From NCBI GenBank assembly GCA_019418605.1, contig DYBN01000036.1, positions 1-64,000 on the forward strand: a stretch of 64,000 nucleotides of DNA. The letters are read 5' to 3'. Positions 33,912-42,861 of this stretch are shown here, one piece after another. The notes beneath the pieces are model-generated. The model was given only the letters and a program-made list of their open reading frames with translations, did not search any database and had not been told where the DNA came from. Numbering within the stretch: position 1 is the first letter of the stretch; every line of letters begins with the position of its first letter. A program made the translations under genes and the position numbers. This DNA comes from Sutterella sp. Lineage in GTDB: Bacteria > Pseudomonadota > Gammaproteobacteria > Burkholderiales > Burkholderiaceae_F.

Positions 33912-34760
33912 TTAAGGTTTTCTTAACACCCGCGTCTCCCCGCGCCCGCTCTCTTTGTCCGGCGCCGCCTCAACCGACTCAAGCCCGCAGAAAAGCCCTT
34001 CGGCATTCGGCTCCCGGGCGCCGGGGGCGTTTTTCGCGGCAAGCCAGCGCCGGATGGTTGCGCGGCTCAAGCCCGTCTCGCGCACGATGGCGTTGTAGGA
34101 GAGCCCGCGCTCGTACCTGAGCGAGAGCACGCGGGCCTTGACGCTTTGATCGAAGTGCCGGCCGCGCAGCGAGCGCTCGTTTAAGAGCCCCTCAAACGTG
34201 CCGTTGCGGTAGCGGTGCATCCAGTCGCGGGCGGTGTAGACCGACACGCCGAGCGAAGCGGCCACCGTTTTGTAGCTTGCCCCGCGCGAATAAAGTTCGG
34301 CCGCCATGAGTAGCCGCCTGCGGTCGTGCGGGCCCTGATGCACGGCGCCGCTCTCAAAAAGCGCGCCCGTCTGCTGCTGCGGCAAAGGTCCTTGGGGGGA
34401 TTGGCTGCGCGCTGCAAAAGCCGCCCCGGCGGCAAAAGGGCCGCCCGACGGGGTGCGGCAAGCGGGATTGGCTGCGCCCGCGTCTGCATCTGCGTCTGCA
34501 TCTGCGTTTTGGGAAGGGTTTTGAGCGGCGCCTAAAGCGCCCGTCTCGGGCGCATCAAAGGCAAGCTCAAGCTGCTCGCAGGCGCCGCAGCCTTGTGCGC
34601 GCGAGCGTCTTTGATCGGCGGGAAAGCCGTCCAGGGGCGCATCGCTTGCGGCGTCCGTGTTTTCAAACTGCCTTGCAAGCGCAATGAAAAGATCCGCCTC
34701 AAGGCAGATCCCGGTGGAGATTCTGCGCTGCGCGCGTCTACTGCGGCTTGTCTGAGCCAC
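33912..34760 (-). CDS. DNA-binding protein with two helix-turn-helix units and a disordered N-terminal half
   Basis: 282 residues from the GTG at 34758-34760, which has GGAGG 10 bases upstream and overlaps the end of the preceding membrane-protein gene by 23 bases. The N-terminal about 140 residues are low in order, with a CGACEQLELAFD segment (CxxC) and an Asp-Ala repeat DADADADA encoded by a 12-base tandem repeat. Two HTH units follow: ASYKTVAASLGVSVYTARDWMHRY and LSYNAIVRETGLSRATIRRWL. This tandem arrangement resembles the OrfA (InsJ/IS150-like) part of IS3-type transposases. No transposase catalytic gene is beside it, so it may be a domesticated DNA-binding protein. Function unknown. Confidence 0.68.
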   Translation of the reverse strand: MAQTSRSRRAQRRISTGICLEADLFIALARQFENTDAASDAPLDGFPADQRRSRAQGCGACEQLELAFDAPETGALGAAQNPSQNADADADADAGAANPACRTPSGGPFAAGAAFAARSQSPQGPLPQQQTGALFESGAVHQGPHDRRRLLMAAELYSRGASYKTVAASLGVSVYTARDWMHRYRNGTFEGLLNERSLRGRHFDQSVKARVLSLRYERGLSYNAIVRETGLSRATIRRWLAAKNAPGAREPNAEGLFCGLESVEAAPDKESGRGETRVLRKP

Positions 34761-35148
34761 GGCGGCGCACCTCCTCGACCACGACGGCGTCTTCAATGAC
34801 CGTCGTGCGGCGCACGCCCGTGCGGGCCTCTCCCTTGGGCACCGCGGGTTCGGCCTCGGGCGTGCTCTGGGGATTTTGCTGCGTGCGCTCCTCAAAAGGG
34901 GCGCCTCCTGCGGCGGCCTGCATGCGGCGCAGCATCTCATCCTGGGCGCGCTTGAAGGGATCGCCGTAGCGCCAGCGGTAGTAAACCCCGTAGAGGGCGA
35001 TTGCGGCCACGCACAAAAGCACGAAGAGGAAAATGCCGCCGATCACCGGCAGCAGCAGCACGCCGAGCCCGATCATGCCCGCGATGACGGCCACGGAGAC
35101 GAGAAAGGACACAAGCGGATGGATGGGGCGTCCGTTGATGTAGAGCAT
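34738..35148 (-). CDS. Small inner-membrane protein of unknown function
   Basis: 136 residues. Two hydrophobic segments (about 12-34 and 37-56) are followed by YYRWRYGDPFKRAQDEMLRRMQ and a charged, disordered C-terminal tail. Codon use fits the neighbourhood and the following HTH gene overlaps its end, so it is probably expressed. I do not recognise a family. Confidence 0.65.
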   Translation of the reverse strand: MLYINGRPIHPLVSFLVSVAVIAGMIGLGVLLLPVIGGIFLFVLLCVAAIALYGVYYRWRYGDPFKRAQDEMLRRMQAAAGGAPFEERTQQNPQSTPEAEPAVPKGEARTGVRRTTVIEDAVVVEEVRRRGSDKPQ

Positions 35149-35654
35149 GAGGGACTAAAAAAGCCTGAAAAAGAAAAGGCCGAAGGCGGCGGCGCTTTTC
35201 ATCAAAGTGAAGAAACCCCCTTTGCCTTCAAGGCAAAGAAGCGGGCCGCCTCCGGCAGGAAGGTGCTGCAGTGCACGTAAATCCTTGAAGCTGCGTCAAA
35301 GTCTATCAGCCTCGTGCACGGGCAAACTGCAACGTCTCGTTTGGGCTTGTTTCGACTCATTTCCGGCAAAACAAAGCGGACCTCCGGGCCCGCGCCCAGG
35401 CCGGCGGCTTGCGAAACTCACGGCCGCCTGCGCGTTGGCAGGGCCCCAAATTCGTTATCATTTCGCACTCATAGAAAAATTTTCCTTCTTTCTGCGCGCC
35501 CTGCGCCGCCCGCCTTCACGAGCTCCGGGATGGGTTACGCGTTCATTTAGCCGAGTCTGCTCTCACGCAACGCCCGCCAGGAATTTCTTCAGCAACTTCA
35601 TGCTGCACATGATGCGGTTACGGGCGTTTTCGGCGCCGGAAGCCAAACCGCCTT
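35149..35654. other. Divergent non-coding interval before folE2
   Basis: About 500 bases between the small membrane-protein gene (minus) and folE2 (plus). Overlapping ORFs here are Arg/Pro/Ala-rich readings of GC-rich DNA without ribosome sites. No RNA structure of a known riboswitch was recognised. Confidence 0.5.
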
Positions 35655-36458
35655 ATGGATCAAAAGTTTTCCAGTCTGCCCGACGTTCAAAGCCTTGTCG
35701 ACGGACGCAACATTCCCATTGACCGCGTCGGCGTGCGCGGCCTCACCGTGCCCCTGACGGTGGCAAGCGTCAAGGGGCCGCAGCCCACCGTGGCCGAAGT
35801 GAGCATGTACGTGGGACTGCCCGCCGACAAAAAGGGCACCCACATGTCGCGCTTTGTCTCGCTCATTGCCGACGACCCGCAGCCGCTGTCGACGACGATG
35901 ATGCGCAATCTTCTTGAGCGCATGCTCGAGCTCCTTGATGCCGAAGAGGGCTACATCGACATCCGCTGCCCCTTCTTCGTGACGAAGACAAGCCCCGTCT
36001 CGAACCTCAAGAGCCTCATGAACTACAAGGTGCGCTTCTCTGCTGAAAAGAAAAAGGGCGTCACGCGCGTGCTCCAAGAGATCACCGCTCCGGTCACGAG
36101 CCTGTGCCCGTGCAGCAAGGAGATCAGCAGCTACGGCGCGCACAACCAGCGCTCGCGCATCACGATCTCGGTGGAGCTCTCCGAGGACATGTCTCTTGAA
36201 GAGCAAATCCGCATCGCCGAAACCTCGGCTTCGTGCGAGCTCTGGAGCCGCTTAAAGCGCAACGACGAGAAGTACGTCACCGAATACGCCTACGATCACC
36301 CGAAGTTTGTCGAAGACATCGTGCGCGACACCGCCAAGCAGCTCAATGCCGAGCCGCGCGTGCTCGCCTACCACACGGAAGCCGAAAACTTCGAGTCGAT
36401 CCACAACCACTCGGCCTACGCGCAGATCGAGCGCGACAAGCGCACCGATCCGATCTAA
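35655..36458 (+). CDS. folE2: GTP cyclohydrolase IB (FolE2)
   Basis: 267 residues, full length for the COG1469 family. The start is the ATG of MDQKFSSLPDVQ. Conserved active-site segments are visible: SLCPCSKEIS with the metal-binding cysteine and GAHNQRS. It converts GTP to dihydroneopterin triphosphate, the first step of folate and queuosine biosynthesis, using metals other than zinc. It is followed by a strong terminator, so it is probably transcribed alone. Confidence 0.95.
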   Translation: MDQKFSSLPDVQSLVDGRNIPIDRVGVRGLTVPLTVASVKGPQPTVAEVSMYVGLPADKKGTHMSRFVSLIADDPQPLSTTMMRNLLERMLELLDAEEGYIDIRCPFFVTKTSPVSNLKSLMNYKVRFSAEKKKGVTRVLQEITAPVTSLCPCSKEISSYGAHNQRSRITISVELSEDMSLEEQIRIAETSASCELWSRLKRNDEKYVTEYAYDHPKFVEDIVRDTAKQLNAEPRVLAYHTEAENFESIHNHSAYAQIERDKRTDPI

Positions 36459-36871
36459 AAAATCGAAAACAAGTTTTCCGCGCAAGGCAGCTCCGAGGCC
36501 CCCTTTTCGTTTTAAAAAAAGAGGCTCTCGGACTGCGGCAAAACGGGCCTTTTCACAAGGCCCGTTTTGTGCTGTCCGCCGCCAGGGCGCCTTTCTTTTG
36601 GTATTGTCTCGAAGGCGCCGCCGCGGCCTTGACGCACAAGCCCCGCGCAAAGAGTTTTTTCCCCAAGCCTGCGACTTTTGAAACAAAATCGTCGCCTTTC
36701 GGAGCAAAAGCGAGGAAAATTCTCCCGCTTGAGGCGCACTGCACCTCGTTGCAGCGCCCTGTGAGGATTCCTCTTTGAAGGCCTCTTTACCTTTGCGCCT
36801 TGCCCGACGGAGCCCCATCCGGACCCATTTAATTTTCGGCCACTTTTGGCTGCCGACACAGTCCTTTCATC
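36459..36871. other. Non-coding interval between folE2 and argS
   Basis: About 410 bases with the folE2 terminator near its start. The rest should hold the argS promoter. No additional gene is supported; several overlapping ORFs here lack ribosome sites and family resemblance. Confidence 0.5.
36539..36569 (+). terminator. Terminator of folE2
   Basis: CAAAACGGGCCTT and AAGGCCCGTTTTG form a perfect 13-pair stem with a 5-base loop; the T-run is contained in the 3' arm. It is symmetrical and can work on both strands. Confidence 0.8.
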
Positions 36872-38629
36872 ATGATCGAAGATCAAAACCAGCCCCTCGT
36901 TGAACTTCTCGGCCGCGCCTTAAGCGCCATCGGCGCGGCGGGCACGCCCGTGCGTCTTGAGCGCCCCAAGGCCGCCGAGCACGGCGATCTGGCCACCAAT
37001 GCGGCCATGCAGCTTGCCCGCACCCTCAAGAAAAACCCCCGTCAGATCGCCCAGGAACTTGTCGACGCCATGAAGGCCGATCCCGCCTACGCAAGCGTTC
37101 TTGCCGACGTTGAAATCGCGGGACCGGGCTTTATCAACATGCGCTTTCCCCAGGCGGCCAAGTTCAGCATCGTCTCCCGCGTGCTCGAAGAAGGCGCCGC
37201 CTACGGCTCAAGCCGCGCCTTTGAAGGCAAGAGCGTTCTTCTTGAGTACGTCTCGGCCAACCCCACGGGGCCCCTGCACCTCGGGCACGCCCGCCAGGGG
37301 GCGCTTGGAGACGTCCTCTCGCGCGTGATGCGCACCCAGGGCTACAAGGTGACGCGCGAGTTCTACTACAACGACGCGGGCGTGCAGATACACAACCTCA
37401 CGATTTCGGTGCAGGCGCGCGCAAAGGAAATTCTGGGACTGCAGACGGCCGAGGCGTTTCCTGAAAAAGGCTATCAGGGGCTCTACATCCTTGACATCGC
37501 CCGCGACTATCTTGACAAAAAGCCCGTGACCACGACCGCGGGCGAGGTCGTCGCCTCCACGGGCGATGTTGAAGACCTCGAGGCGATCCGCCGCTACTCG
37601 GTTGCCTACCTCAGAAACGAGCAGGACGAAGACCTGCGGCTTTTTGACGTCGCCTTCGACAACTTCTACCTTGAGAGCTCGCTTTATACGACCGGGCGGG
37701 TGCAGAAGGCCGTTGATGCGATCATCGCCTCGGGCCACACCTACGAGGCCGAGGGCGCCCTGTGGCTTAAAACGACGGATGCGGCCTTCGCGCAGTTCAA
37801 AGACGACAAGGACCGCGTCATGCGCAAGCAGGACGGCTACTACACCTACTTCGTGCCCGACGTCGCCTATCACCTCGCCAAGTTCGAGCGCGGCTTTGAC
37901 CGCGCCATCAACATCCAGGGGTCGGACCACCACGGCACCGTCGCGCGCGTGCGCTGCGGCCTGCAGGCTGCGGCCGCAAGCATGGGTCTCACAATTCCCG
38001 CAACCTTCCCCGAGTATCTGCTCCACAAGATGGTCAAGGTCATCGAAAAGGGCGAGGAGATCAAGATGAGCAAGCGCGCGGGCACCTACGTGACGCTGCG
38101 CGATCTGGTCGACTGGGTCGGGCGCGATGCGGCGCGCTTTTTCCTTGTCTCGCGCAAGTCCGACGCCGAGTTTGTCTTCGACGTGGATCTGGCCCGCGCC
38201 AAAAACGATGAAAACCCGGTCTACTACCTGCAGTACGCCCACGCGCGCATCTGCTCGGTGCTGCGGCAGGCCGCGGAAAAAGGCTTTGCCGTGCCCGAAG
38301 CAAAAGAGGCCGCCCGGGCCGACTTCTCGGCGCTTGAAAGCGCCCAGGCCGAGGCGCTTGCCTCGCGTCTGTCGCAGTACGGGCAGACCCTTGCCGTCGC
38401 AGCGCGCGACCTTGCCCCGCACTTGATCTGCGTTTATCTCAAGGAGCTCGCCGCGGACTTTCACGCCTTCTACAATGCCGAGCGCGTCCTTGTTGAAGAC
38501 GCGCGCGTGCGCAATGCGCGCCTTGCGCTCGTGATGGCCGCGCAGCAGGTGCTGCGCAACGGCCTTGACGTGCTGGGCGTGAGCGCCCCCGAGCACATGG
38601 AGCGCGCCGAGAGCGCCTCCGAGGAGTAA
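36872..38629 (+). CDS. argS: Arginine--tRNA ligase
   Basis: 585 residues, the usual size. The class I signature HLGHARQGALGD (HIGH) is at about residues 135-146 and KMSKRAGT (KMSKS) at about 393-400; the N-terminal Add1 domain and the C-terminal DALR anticodon-binding domain are present. It charges tRNA-Arg. The SPOR-domain gene follows after seven bases, which suggests cotranscription with it and probably with the dsbA-like and SDR genes. Confidence 0.97.
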   Translation: MIEDQNQPLVELLGRALSAIGAAGTPVRLERPKAAEHGDLATNAAMQLARTLKKNPRQIAQELVDAMKADPAYASVLADVEIAGPGFINMRFPQAAKFSIVSRVLEEGAAYGSSRAFEGKSVLLEYVSANPTGPLHLGHARQGALGDVLSRVMRTQGYKVTREFYYNDAGVQIHNLTISVQARAKEILGLQTAEAFPEKGYQGLYILDIARDYLDKKPVTTTAGEVVASTGDVEDLEAIRRYSVAYLRNEQDEDLRLFDVAFDNFYLESSLYTTGRVQKAVDAIIASGHTYEAEGALWLKTTDAAFAQFKDDKDRVMRKQDGYYTYFVPDVAYHLAKFERGFDRAINIQGSDHHGTVARVRCGLQAAAASMGLTIPATFPEYLLHKMVKVIEKGEEIKMSKRAGTYVTLRDLVDWVGRDAARFFLVSRKSDAEFVFDVDLARAKNDENPVYYLQYAHARICSVLRQAAEKGFAVPEAKEAARADFSALESAQAEALASRLSQYGQTLAVAARDLAPHLICVYLKELAADFHAFYNAERVLVEDARVRNARLALVMAAQQVLRNGLDVLGVSAPEHMERAESASEE

Positions 38630-38636
38630 ACGCCCC

Positions 38637-39155
38637 ATGGCGACGAGCAAAACCGCTTTATTCTGGTCCTTTACCTCCGGCGTCGTCGTGGCCCTCATCA
38701 TTGCGGCCGCGGCCTTTGTCTGGGTCAACGACGCCCCCATTCCCTTTGTCTCGAAGGTGCAGCAGGTGAGCTCTTCGGTCGACGAGCGTCTCCTGGACGG
38801 CAAGAGCATCGATCCCAATCAGAAGCTCTACGACGACGGACAGGGCGAAGAGCAGCGCCAGGGCGTGGTGACCGTCAACGCCGCCGGCGGCGGCGAAGAC
38901 GCCTCGGAGGTGATCAGCACCGAGCGCTTCTGGGTGCAGGCGGGGACCTTTGCAACCAACGATCAGGCCGAGTCGATGCGCGCGAGCATCGCCTTCATCG
39001 GTCTGGATGCGCAGATCAGCTCCGCCACCGAAGGCGGCAAGCGCGTCTACCGCGTGCGCATCGGCCCCTTTGAGAGCAATGCAAACGCCGAAGAAATCCG
39101 CCAGAGCCTTGCCGACAACGGCATTCAGAGCAGCGTCATTCATCAGCGCAACTGA
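38637..39155 (+). CDS. SPOR-domain membrane protein (FtsN-like)
   Basis: 172 residues: one N-terminal membrane anchor (about 9-29), an acidic linker and a C-terminal SPOR domain from about residue 98 (FWVQAGTFATNDQAESMRASIAFIGLDAQI). SPOR domains bind denuded septal peptidoglycan. The position right after argS is a common arrangement for this gene in Burkholderiales (recollection). It is shorter than E. coli FtsN, so a division role is likely but not certain. Confidence 0.87.
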   Translation: MATSKTALFWSFTSGVVVALIIAAAAFVWVNDAPIPFVSKVQQVSSSVDERLLDGKSIDPNQKLYDDGQGEEQRQGVVTVNAAGGGEDASEVISTERFWVQAGTFATNDQAESMRASIAFIGLDAQISSATEGGKRVYRVRIGPFESNANAEEIRQSLADNGIQSSVIHQRN

Positions 39156-39195
39156 TTTCTCAGACAAACCTTTTATCTTTTGACAAGGATTGTTC

Positions 39196-39858
39196 ATGAC
39201 TTCCAGACGTCATCTTCTTGAAGGTGCGGCAGCCGCGGGCTGCCTTGTCCTCGCGCCGGGCCTTGCCCTTGCGCAGGAGGCTCCCCAGGCGGGCAAGCAG
39301 TACCTCGTCGTGCGCCCGCCCATCAGCTATCCGAGCCGTCCGATTCTCGTGCACGACTTCTTTGCCTACACCTGCCCGCACTGCCTGACGTTTGCGCCGA
39401 TCATGGCCGAGTTCGCCAAGGAAATCGCGGGCATGCCCGACGTCAAGTACGTCCCCTCGCCCGTGTCCTGGAACAACGACCTCGACATCTTCACGAGCAC
39501 CTACTTCAGCCTTGAGGCGATGAATCGCCTGGACGACCTGCACATGCCCTTCTGGGACTATGTCATTCGCGAAGAGCACAACAACTGGACCACGGTTGAG
39601 GCCATCGCCAAGGACATCGAAAACTTCATGGGCAGAAACGGCATCAAGGCCGACGACTGGAACAAGATGCTCAAGAGCTTCTCGATCGTCTCCAAGACCC
39701 GGCAGGCCTCGCGCACCTGGAAGCACTACGGGGTGGACTCCACGCCTTCAATCGGCATTGCCGGACGCTTTGTGACCGCCCCGCACCTGGTGGGCACGCG
39801 GCAGGGCGCCGTCGAGATGACCAAAGAGCTCATCGAGATGATCCGCGCCGAAAAGTAG
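39196..39858 (+). CDS. dsbA: Periplasmic thiol:disulfide oxidoreductase, DsbA family
   Basis: 220 residues from the ATG at 39196 (AAGGA 8 bases upstream). The signal peptide contains SRRHLLEGAAAA, an RR pair that could permit Tat export, and ends ALA. The active site is FAYTCPHCLTF (CPHC, as in DsbA), and a cis-Pro loop is present (VDSTPSIGI). It introduces disulfides into exported proteins. In a bacterium with many exported multihaem cytochromes it also oxidises apocytochrome cysteines before maturation. Confidence 0.9.
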   Translation: MTSRRHLLEGAAAAGCLVLAPGLALAQEAPQAGKQYLVVRPPISYPSRPILVHDFFAYTCPHCLTFAPIMAEFAKEIAGMPDVKYVPSPVSWNNDLDIFTSTYFSLEAMNRLDDLHMPFWDYVIREEHNNWTTVEAIAKDIENFMGRNGIKADDWNKMLKSFSIVSKTRQASRTWKHYGVDSTPSIGIAGRFVTAPHLVGTRQGAVEMTKELIEMIRAEK

Positions 39859-39920
39859 CGCCTCTTGTCTTTTTTCCGGCCCCCGGCGGCTTCCCCTTTT
39901 TTCTTTGAGGACAACACGTC

Positions 39921-40691
39921 ATGCGCATCTTTCTGACCGGCGCCTCAAGCGGCATCGGCGCGGCCATCGCCCGCGAGTTCGACGCCATGGGGGCCGACAT
40001 CGGCCTTGTGGGCCGCAATCCGGAAAAGCTCAAGGCCTTTGCCGAGACTCTCACGCGTGCCGAGAGGCACCGCACCTATGCGCTTGACGTCACGGACCGC
40101 GCGGCGCTTTTTGCCGCCGCGCGCGACTTTGAAGCAGCCGGCCCCGTTGACATCGTGATCGCCAACGCCGGCATTTCCATCGGCGTAAAAACCGAGTACG
40201 AGGAAGACCTCGACGTGCTCGAGCGCGTCTACCGCACCAACGTCTTTGCGATGGCCTCGACCTTTCACCCCTTCATCGCCCCCATGCAGGCGCGCGGCAG
40301 AGGCCAGTTCGTGGGCATCGGGTCGGTGGCGGGCATCCGGGGGCTGCCCGGCAGCGAAGCCTACTGCTCGAGCAAGGCGGCCGTCATCAGCTACCTTGAG
40401 AGCCTGCGCAACGACGTGCGCCGCTACGGCATCAAGGTGACCACCATTTCGCCCGGGTTTGTGCGCACGCCGCTGACGGCCAAAAACCCCTACCGCATGC
40501 CCTTCATCTTGGAGGCCGACGAGTTTGCCCGACGCGCCGTGCGGGCCATTCTCTCGGAGGTGAGCTACCGCACGATCCCCTGGCAGATGGGGCTTGTGGC
40601 CAAGCTGCTGCGCGTGCTGCCCAACGCCGTCTTTGACGCCGTCATTTCCGGGCGCGGCGAAAAGCCCCGCGCCAAGGATCTGGGCGTTTAG
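39921..40691 (+). CDS. Short-chain dehydrogenase/reductase
   Basis: 256 residues with the classical SDR features: TGASSGIG nucleotide motif at the N-terminus, NAG (IANAGI), catalytic Ser in GIGSVAG and the YCSSK (Tyr-x-x-x-Lys) pair. ISPGFVRTPLT is also typical. NAD(P)-dependent oxidation or reduction of an unknown substrate. It closes the argS-SPOR-dsbA run and converges on the sigma54 activator gene. Confidence 0.9.
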   Translation: MRIFLTGASSGIGAAIAREFDAMGADIGLVGRNPEKLKAFAETLTRAERHRTYALDVTDRAALFAAARDFEAAGPVDIVIANAGISIGVKTEYEEDLDVLERVYRTNVFAMASTFHPFIAPMQARGRGQFVGIGSVAGIRGLPGSEAYCSSKAAVISYLESLRNDVRRYGIKVTTISPGFVRTPLTAKNPYRMPFILEADEFARRAVRAILSEVSYRTIPWQMGLVAKLLRVLPNAVFDAVISGRGEKPRAKDLGV

Positions 40692-40733
40692 CTCTTTTCT
40701 CTTCTTGGCCCTTGGTTTTTTGAAAGGGGGCGG

Positions 40734-42548
40734 TCAAGAGGCCGCGCCTTCCTTGACCTTCGCGGCCTTCTCGTCCTGCGCATTCTTTTTGCGCGCGGCC
40801 TTTCCCGCAGCAAGGCCAAGCTTTTCCAAGCGGCTTCGCAGCGTGCTCGGGTGCAGGCCCGCGATGCGCGCCGCGCCGTGCTCGCCCGAGATGCGCCCAT
40901 GGCATGAGTCCAAAAGGCGCTTGAAGTAGCGCCGCTGCATGCTCTCGAAGTCTTCCAACCCCGCAGGCTCCTTCGTCGCCCTCCTCGGCGCCTCACCAGA
41001 TGGCTCCCCGGTGACTGCCGGCGGCACTTTTTCCTGGCCGCTTGCCCAATCGCTCTCGGAAATGTTCCCGCGCTCTTCAAACCCGCCTGCGGCGCCCTGC
41101 CTCTGAGGTGCCCGGGACTTTGGAGCGCCCGGGATGTTCGCCTCGCTGATTGCGTCGACAATGAGCCTCGGATTTTTCTCGTGCTGCGAAGCGGCAAGCC
41201 CCGAGCGGATGACGGCGTTTCGCAGTTCGCGCACATTGCCGGGCCACTTCCACTGCAGCGCCTGCGCGCAGAGCGCATCGACAAAGCTCTCGGCAAGCGG
41301 CACCTCAAAGCGCTCCTTGACTTCACGCGCGAAAAGCTCAATCAAGGGCCGCAGATCCTCGGGCCGCTCGCGCAAAGGAGGAATGCGCAGGCACAAGACG
41401 TTTAGCCGGTAGTACAAATCCAGCCGAAAGAGCCCGCGCGCAACCAAATCGGCAAGGTCCCGGTTGGTGGCCGAAATCACGCGCACGTTGATCGGAATCT
41501 CTTCGCTTGCGCCCACCCGGCGAATCACCTGGTGCTGCAGCACGTGCAGAAGTTTTCCCTGCACCGCAAGCGGCAGCTCCCCGATTTCGTCAAGAAAGAT
41601 GGTGCCGCCGTCGGCCTCTTCAAAAAGCCCCCTGCGCCTGCGGCGCGCGTCGGTAAAGGCGCCCGCCTCGTGCCCGAAGAGCTCGGCTTCGATCAGGGCC
41701 TCGGGGATTGCCGCGCAGTTGACGCGCACGCACGGCCGCATGGCCCGCGAGGACATGCCGTGGATGGTGTTGGCAAGCACCTCCTTGCCGGTGCCCGACT
41801 CACCGGTAATGAGCACCGGCACGGCGTAGCTTGCGGCCTGCTCGATGACGGGTTTGAGCCGCACAAACGAAGGCGTGTTGCGCAGCAATTCCGTGAGCGG
41901 CGTGTCCTTTGCAAGCGCAAGCGAGCGCTTGAGCTCGCGGTTGATTCCTTCAAGCTTGCGGTTGTGCCTGTCAAGCCGTATCCCCAGGGCAAAGCCCACC
42001 TGCAGGGCAAGGAGCATTCGCATCGCCGCGGGCAGCTCCAGATCAACAGTGCGAAAAGCCCCCGGCCTGCGGCTGTAAAAACACACGACCCCGAGATGGC
42101 GCCCTTCGAGCTGAAGCGAAACCATCAGATAGCTTCGAACCTCGGGAATCACCTTGAGCGCGACAGCCTTCGTAAAGGGATCGTCGTTGATGTCCTCGAC
42201 CACGACAAGCCCGTCGCCGCGCGCGGACTTGATCGGCAGGCACCCCGCGGCCGCGGGCACCACGTCGTGCAGTTCGCGCGCTTCGGTGCGGGTGGCGTGC
42301 GCAAGAAAGCGCACCTCGCGGCGCTCGGCCACGAAGGTGTTGGCAAAAACCCCGTCGGCAGGAAAGGCCTCGCCCAACGAGCGCAGCCCCCTTTGCAGCG
42401 CCTGCGGCAAAAAGAGGGTGCTCGAGAGCGCCGCCATCACCTCGCGCTGCACGGCCCACTGCCCCGACCGGTTTTCAGACCTGTCTTTCTCCCTGTCAAT
42501 TCCCCGAGCTTCCGTCGCCTCTCCGGCCCGCTCGCGCTGCTCATTCAT
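40734..42548 (-). CDS. Sigma54-dependent activator with N-terminal GAF-like domain
   Basis: 604 residues. The N-terminal about 200 residues resemble a GAF sensor (FVAERREVRFLAHATRTEARELHD, GDGLVVVEDINDDPF, KVIPEVRSYLMVSLQLEGRHLG). A linker helix precedes the AAA+ domain with Walker A TGESGTGKEV, Walker B TIFLDEIGELP and the arginine-finger region. The sigma54-contact loop reads GAFTDA instead of GAFTGA. A Fis-type HTH ends the protein (ISGEHGAARIAGLHPSTLRSRLEKLGL). It is divergent from the flavin reductase operon, whose upstream region has repeated ATATCG-type dyads and a sigma54 promoter, so it almost certainly controls that operon. The effector is unknown. Confidence 0.92.
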   Translation of the reverse strand: MNEQRERAGEATEARGIDREKDRSENRSGQWAVQREVMAALSSTLFLPQALQRGLRSLGEAFPADGVFANTFVAERREVRFLAHATRTEARELHDVVPAAAGCLPIKSARGDGLVVVEDINDDPFTKAVALKVIPEVRSYLMVSLQLEGRHLGVVCFYSRRPGAFRTVDLELPAAMRMLLALQVGFALGIRLDRHNRKLEGINRELKRSLALAKDTPLTELLRNTPSFVRLKPVIEQAASYAVPVLITGESGTGKEVLANTIHGMSSRAMRPCVRVNCAAIPEALIEAELFGHEAGAFTDARRRRRGLFEEADGGTIFLDEIGELPLAVQGKLLHVLQHQVIRRVGASEEIPINVRVISATNRDLADLVARGLFRLDLYYRLNVLCLRIPPLRERPEDLRPLIELFAREVKERFEVPLAESFVDALCAQALQWKWPGNVRELRNAVIRSGLAASQHEKNPRLIVDAISEANIPGAPKSRAPQRQGAAGGFEERGNISESDWASGQEKVPPAVTGEPSGEAPRRATKEPAGLEDFESMQRRYFKRLLDSCHGRISGEHGAARIAGLHPSTLRSRLEKLGLAAGKAARKKNAQDEKAAKVKEGAAS

Positions 42549-42577
42549 GCCGATCTCCGCTTGGCTGCAAGAAAAAC

Positions 42578-42637
42578 ACGAAATATCGTGAATTTAAAAA
42601 TTTCACGAAATATCGAAATTTTTTCGCGATATTTCGT
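42578..42637. promoter_or_regulatory. Three ACGAAATATCG repeats, likely activator-binding sites
   Basis: ACGAAATATCG occurs at 42578-42588 and 42605-42615 and inverted (CGATATTTCGT) at 42627-42637. The first copy has a short dyad of its own (CACGA/TCGTG) and the second and third form a perfect 11-base inverted repeat. They lie 100-160 bases upstream of the sigma54 promoter at 42737 and 30-90 bases upstream of the activator start, exactly where enhancer sites are expected. Confidence 0.75.
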
Positions 42638-42736
42638 CATTTTAAAGCACGTGCGCAAGCGCATTGTGCTTTCGACCTACGACAAAAGGCGTACAAACCC
42701 GCATGTTCGGCCCCATTTTCGCCTCTTTTCTCAAAC

Positions 42737-42752
42737 GGGCACGGGATTTGCT
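42737..42752 (+). promoter_or_regulatory. Sigma54 (-24/-12) promoter of the lyase-reductase operon
   Basis: GGGCACG-GGAT-TTGCT matches the TGGCACG-N4-TTGCW consensus except for the first base; the invariant GG (42738-42739) and GC (42750-42751) are 10 bases apart. Transcription would start near 42763, about 100 bases before the reductase ATG. Confidence 0.82.
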
Positions 42753-42861
42753 TTGTTTTGTCCACAAAGGCACTGCACGCCAGGCAGGACAGTGCCTTTT
42801 CAAACGACAAAACAACCCACAATCACCCCCCTTCAATCACACCCCTTCGGAGAGAAAACAC

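Noticed and set aside
33836..33926. Two mini-ORFs of 8 and 17 codons with good ribosome sites on the plus strand
   Set aside because: No gene follows on that strand and the second runs into the end of a gene on the other strand; the repeated DNA motif explains the pattern better, so they are not listed as genes.
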